DNA from: CAYFMH01 sp964344775
Lineage (GTDB): Bacteria; Patescibacteriota; Gracilibacteria; UBA4473
Direction of reading: 5' to 3'
Assembly: GCA_964344775.1 (NCBI GenBank)
Contig: CAYFOO010000034.1
Coordinates: forward strand, 1 to 14,421
Length of the DNA stretch: 14,421 nt
The position numbers and the translations under genes are program-made. The notes beneath the pieces were generated by a model. It made no database searches, was not told where the DNA came from, and saw only the letters and a list, made by a program, of their open reading frames with translations. This document shows, one piece after another, positions 13,930 through 14,421 of the stretch. The stretch's first letter is position 1, and each line of letters opens with the position of its first letter.

Positions 13930-13942
13930 TAGGTTGTAGGGA
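13930..13942 (+). repeat. Short dispersed repeat TAGGTTGTAGGGA, copy 2
   Basis: This copy is identical to 4508-4520 and again lies shortly after a stop codon. It is embedded in a run of GTTGTA units (13913-13941), with an eight-T run immediately after it. Confidence 0.5.
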
Positions 13943-13987
13943 GTTTTTTTTGAGCCCTTATGTAAGTTTTCACACCTATCAACAAAG

Positions 13988-14019
13988 TAATTGCTGTGAA
14001 AATGTTCTGGAAGCAATTA
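13988..14019. repeat. Hairpin within the composite element
   Basis: TAATTGCT (13988-13995) and AGCAATTA (14012-14019) form an 8-bp perfect stem with a 16-nt loop, in the left unit of the composite element. Confidence 0.5.
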
Positions 14020-14049
14020 TAAACTGTGATGTTTGATCTTCACATTAAA

Positions 14050-14163
14050 GCGGCTTTTCCCGAGGGCTCACCTTCTCCCGATAAATCGGGATCAGGCTCG
14101 CCCTCTGCCTGTCCGCCGAAATCTGTAATTATAATAGATCCAAATGTAGGTGGATGAAGCCGC
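14050..14163. repeat. Nested hairpin cluster in the composite element
   Basis: GCGGCTT (14050-14056) pairs with AAGCCGC (14157-14163). Inside lie GAGGGC (14062-14067) with GCCCTC (14100-14105), CCT (14071-14073) with AGG (14094-14096), and TCCCGAT (14076-14082) with ATCGGGA (14085-14091). The inner 44 nt is a strong REP-like hairpin. A 56-codon open stretch on the minus strand (14207-14040) overlaps it but has no ATG and looks incidental. Confidence 0.6.
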
Positions 14164-14269
14164 ACAAAATCACCCCCATAAAGTGTTCTATTTGGGAGCG
14201 TGAAAGCTTACAAGAGTCCGTAATTTTTCACACATCTAAACTTAACAACGATAACAACCTTCGTCCGTT

Positions 14270-14291
14270 AACCCGGAATTAATTCCGGGTT
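14270..14291. repeat. Perfect 22-bp palindrome
   Basis: The sequence AACCCGGAAT-TAATTCCGGGTT reads identically on both strands over 22 bp, or folds as a 9-bp stem with a TTAA loop. It lies in the right unit of the composite element and contains the same CCGGAAT/ATTCCGG arms as the palindromes around the GIY-YIG gene. Confidence 0.75.
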
Positions 14292-14421
14292 TAAGGGATG
14301 TGATAGGACTAGAACAAACATTGAAGAATATCAGAAAAATTGCAGGTGTGAAAGCTTACGCCCTTAGAAAGCGTCGCAAAAACGGGGTCTAGAGGGAAAG
14401 AAAATTGAGATGAGAGATGGA

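Larger units (their letters stand above)
13954..14366. mobile_element. MITE-like composite inverted-repeat element with 7-bp direct repeats
   Basis: The outer ends GTAAGTTTTCACACCT (13962-13977) and AGGTGTGAAAGCTTAC (14344-14359) are complementary over 16 bp with one mismatch. GCCCTTA flanks the element on both sides (13954-13960 and 14360-14366), like a target-site duplication, with one extra T on the left. Inside, the same end motif occurs twice more: GTGAAAGCTTAC (14200-14211) and, inverted, GTAATTTTTCAC (14220-14231). This divides the element into two inverted-repeat-bounded units of 250 bp and 140 bp separated by 8 bp. No transposase is present. A structured non-coding RNA locus is an alternative reading. 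Confidence 0.55.

Noticed and set aside
14040..14207. 56-codon open stretch on the minus strand
   Set aside because: It lacks an ATG, begins in the terminal-repeat motif, and its Gly/Glu/Pro/Asp-rich part is a translation of a hairpin.
14246..14282. tmRNA-like tag reading (AACGATAACAAC followed by TAA)
   Set aside because: There is no alanine resume codon, no LAA-type ending, and no tRNA-like 5' and 3' ends nearby.

Overview
The window looks like a chromosomal stretch of an uncultured, AT-leaning bacterium, most likely from the Candidate Phyla Radiation and possibly a Peregrinibacteria/Gracilibacteria relative. That placement is an inference from gene content: an S-layer-homology protein, a LysM cell-wall protein, a DUF3352 protein, a small GIY-YIG gene in REP-like palindromes, and many hypotheticals. 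I see no Shine-Dalgarno sequence before the genes. Most have a recognisable TTGnnn-16/17-TAnnnT promoter a few to about 40 nt from the start codon. The standard code fits, because conserved full-length proteins contain no in-frame TGA. TGA is nevertheless a rare stop: 1 of 11 visible stops, with 6 TAG and 4 TAA.

Layout. 1-1296 (-) is a LysM membrane-anchored protein cut by the window edge, divergent from a complete transketolase (1458-3362 +). A MscS-family channel follows (3412-4482 +), then a 79-aa hypothetical (4543-4782 +). From 4783 to 5415 no convincing protein gene is present. Instead there are three successive units about 210 bp apart, each with a perfect TTGACA box, a -10-like box after exactly 16 bp, a GAGG at the predicted +1, and strong hairpins. 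I read this as a candidate tandem array of small structured RNAs and consider it the best lead here. Next come the N-terminal half of carbamoyl-phosphate synthase large subunit (5416-7056 -), a secreted three-repeat SLH protein (7212-8237 +) and a SAM methyltransferase (8365-8985 +).

9049-9763 is accessory-looking. A GIY-YIG endonuclease gene (-) is bracketed by matching inverted repeats, with its stop codon inside a nested palindrome. It is followed by six degenerate 42-bp tandem repeats with no length drift. Beyond this is a minus-strand cluster: a LOG-family protein (12125-11307), a multi-pass membrane protein (11282-10548) and a helical protein (10414-9755). A DUF3352-like anchored protein (12261-13907 +) is divergent from that cluster.

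The last 500 bp hold no gene. They contain a roughly 400-bp composite palindrome with 16-bp terminal inverted repeats flanked by a 7-bp direct repeat, which resembles a MITE.

The genes do not form one pathway. Central carbon metabolism (transketolase), pyrimidine/arginine precursor supply (CarB half), osmotic safety (MscS) and envelope proteins (LysM, SLH, DUF3352) sit between stretches of structured or repetitive intergenic DNA.
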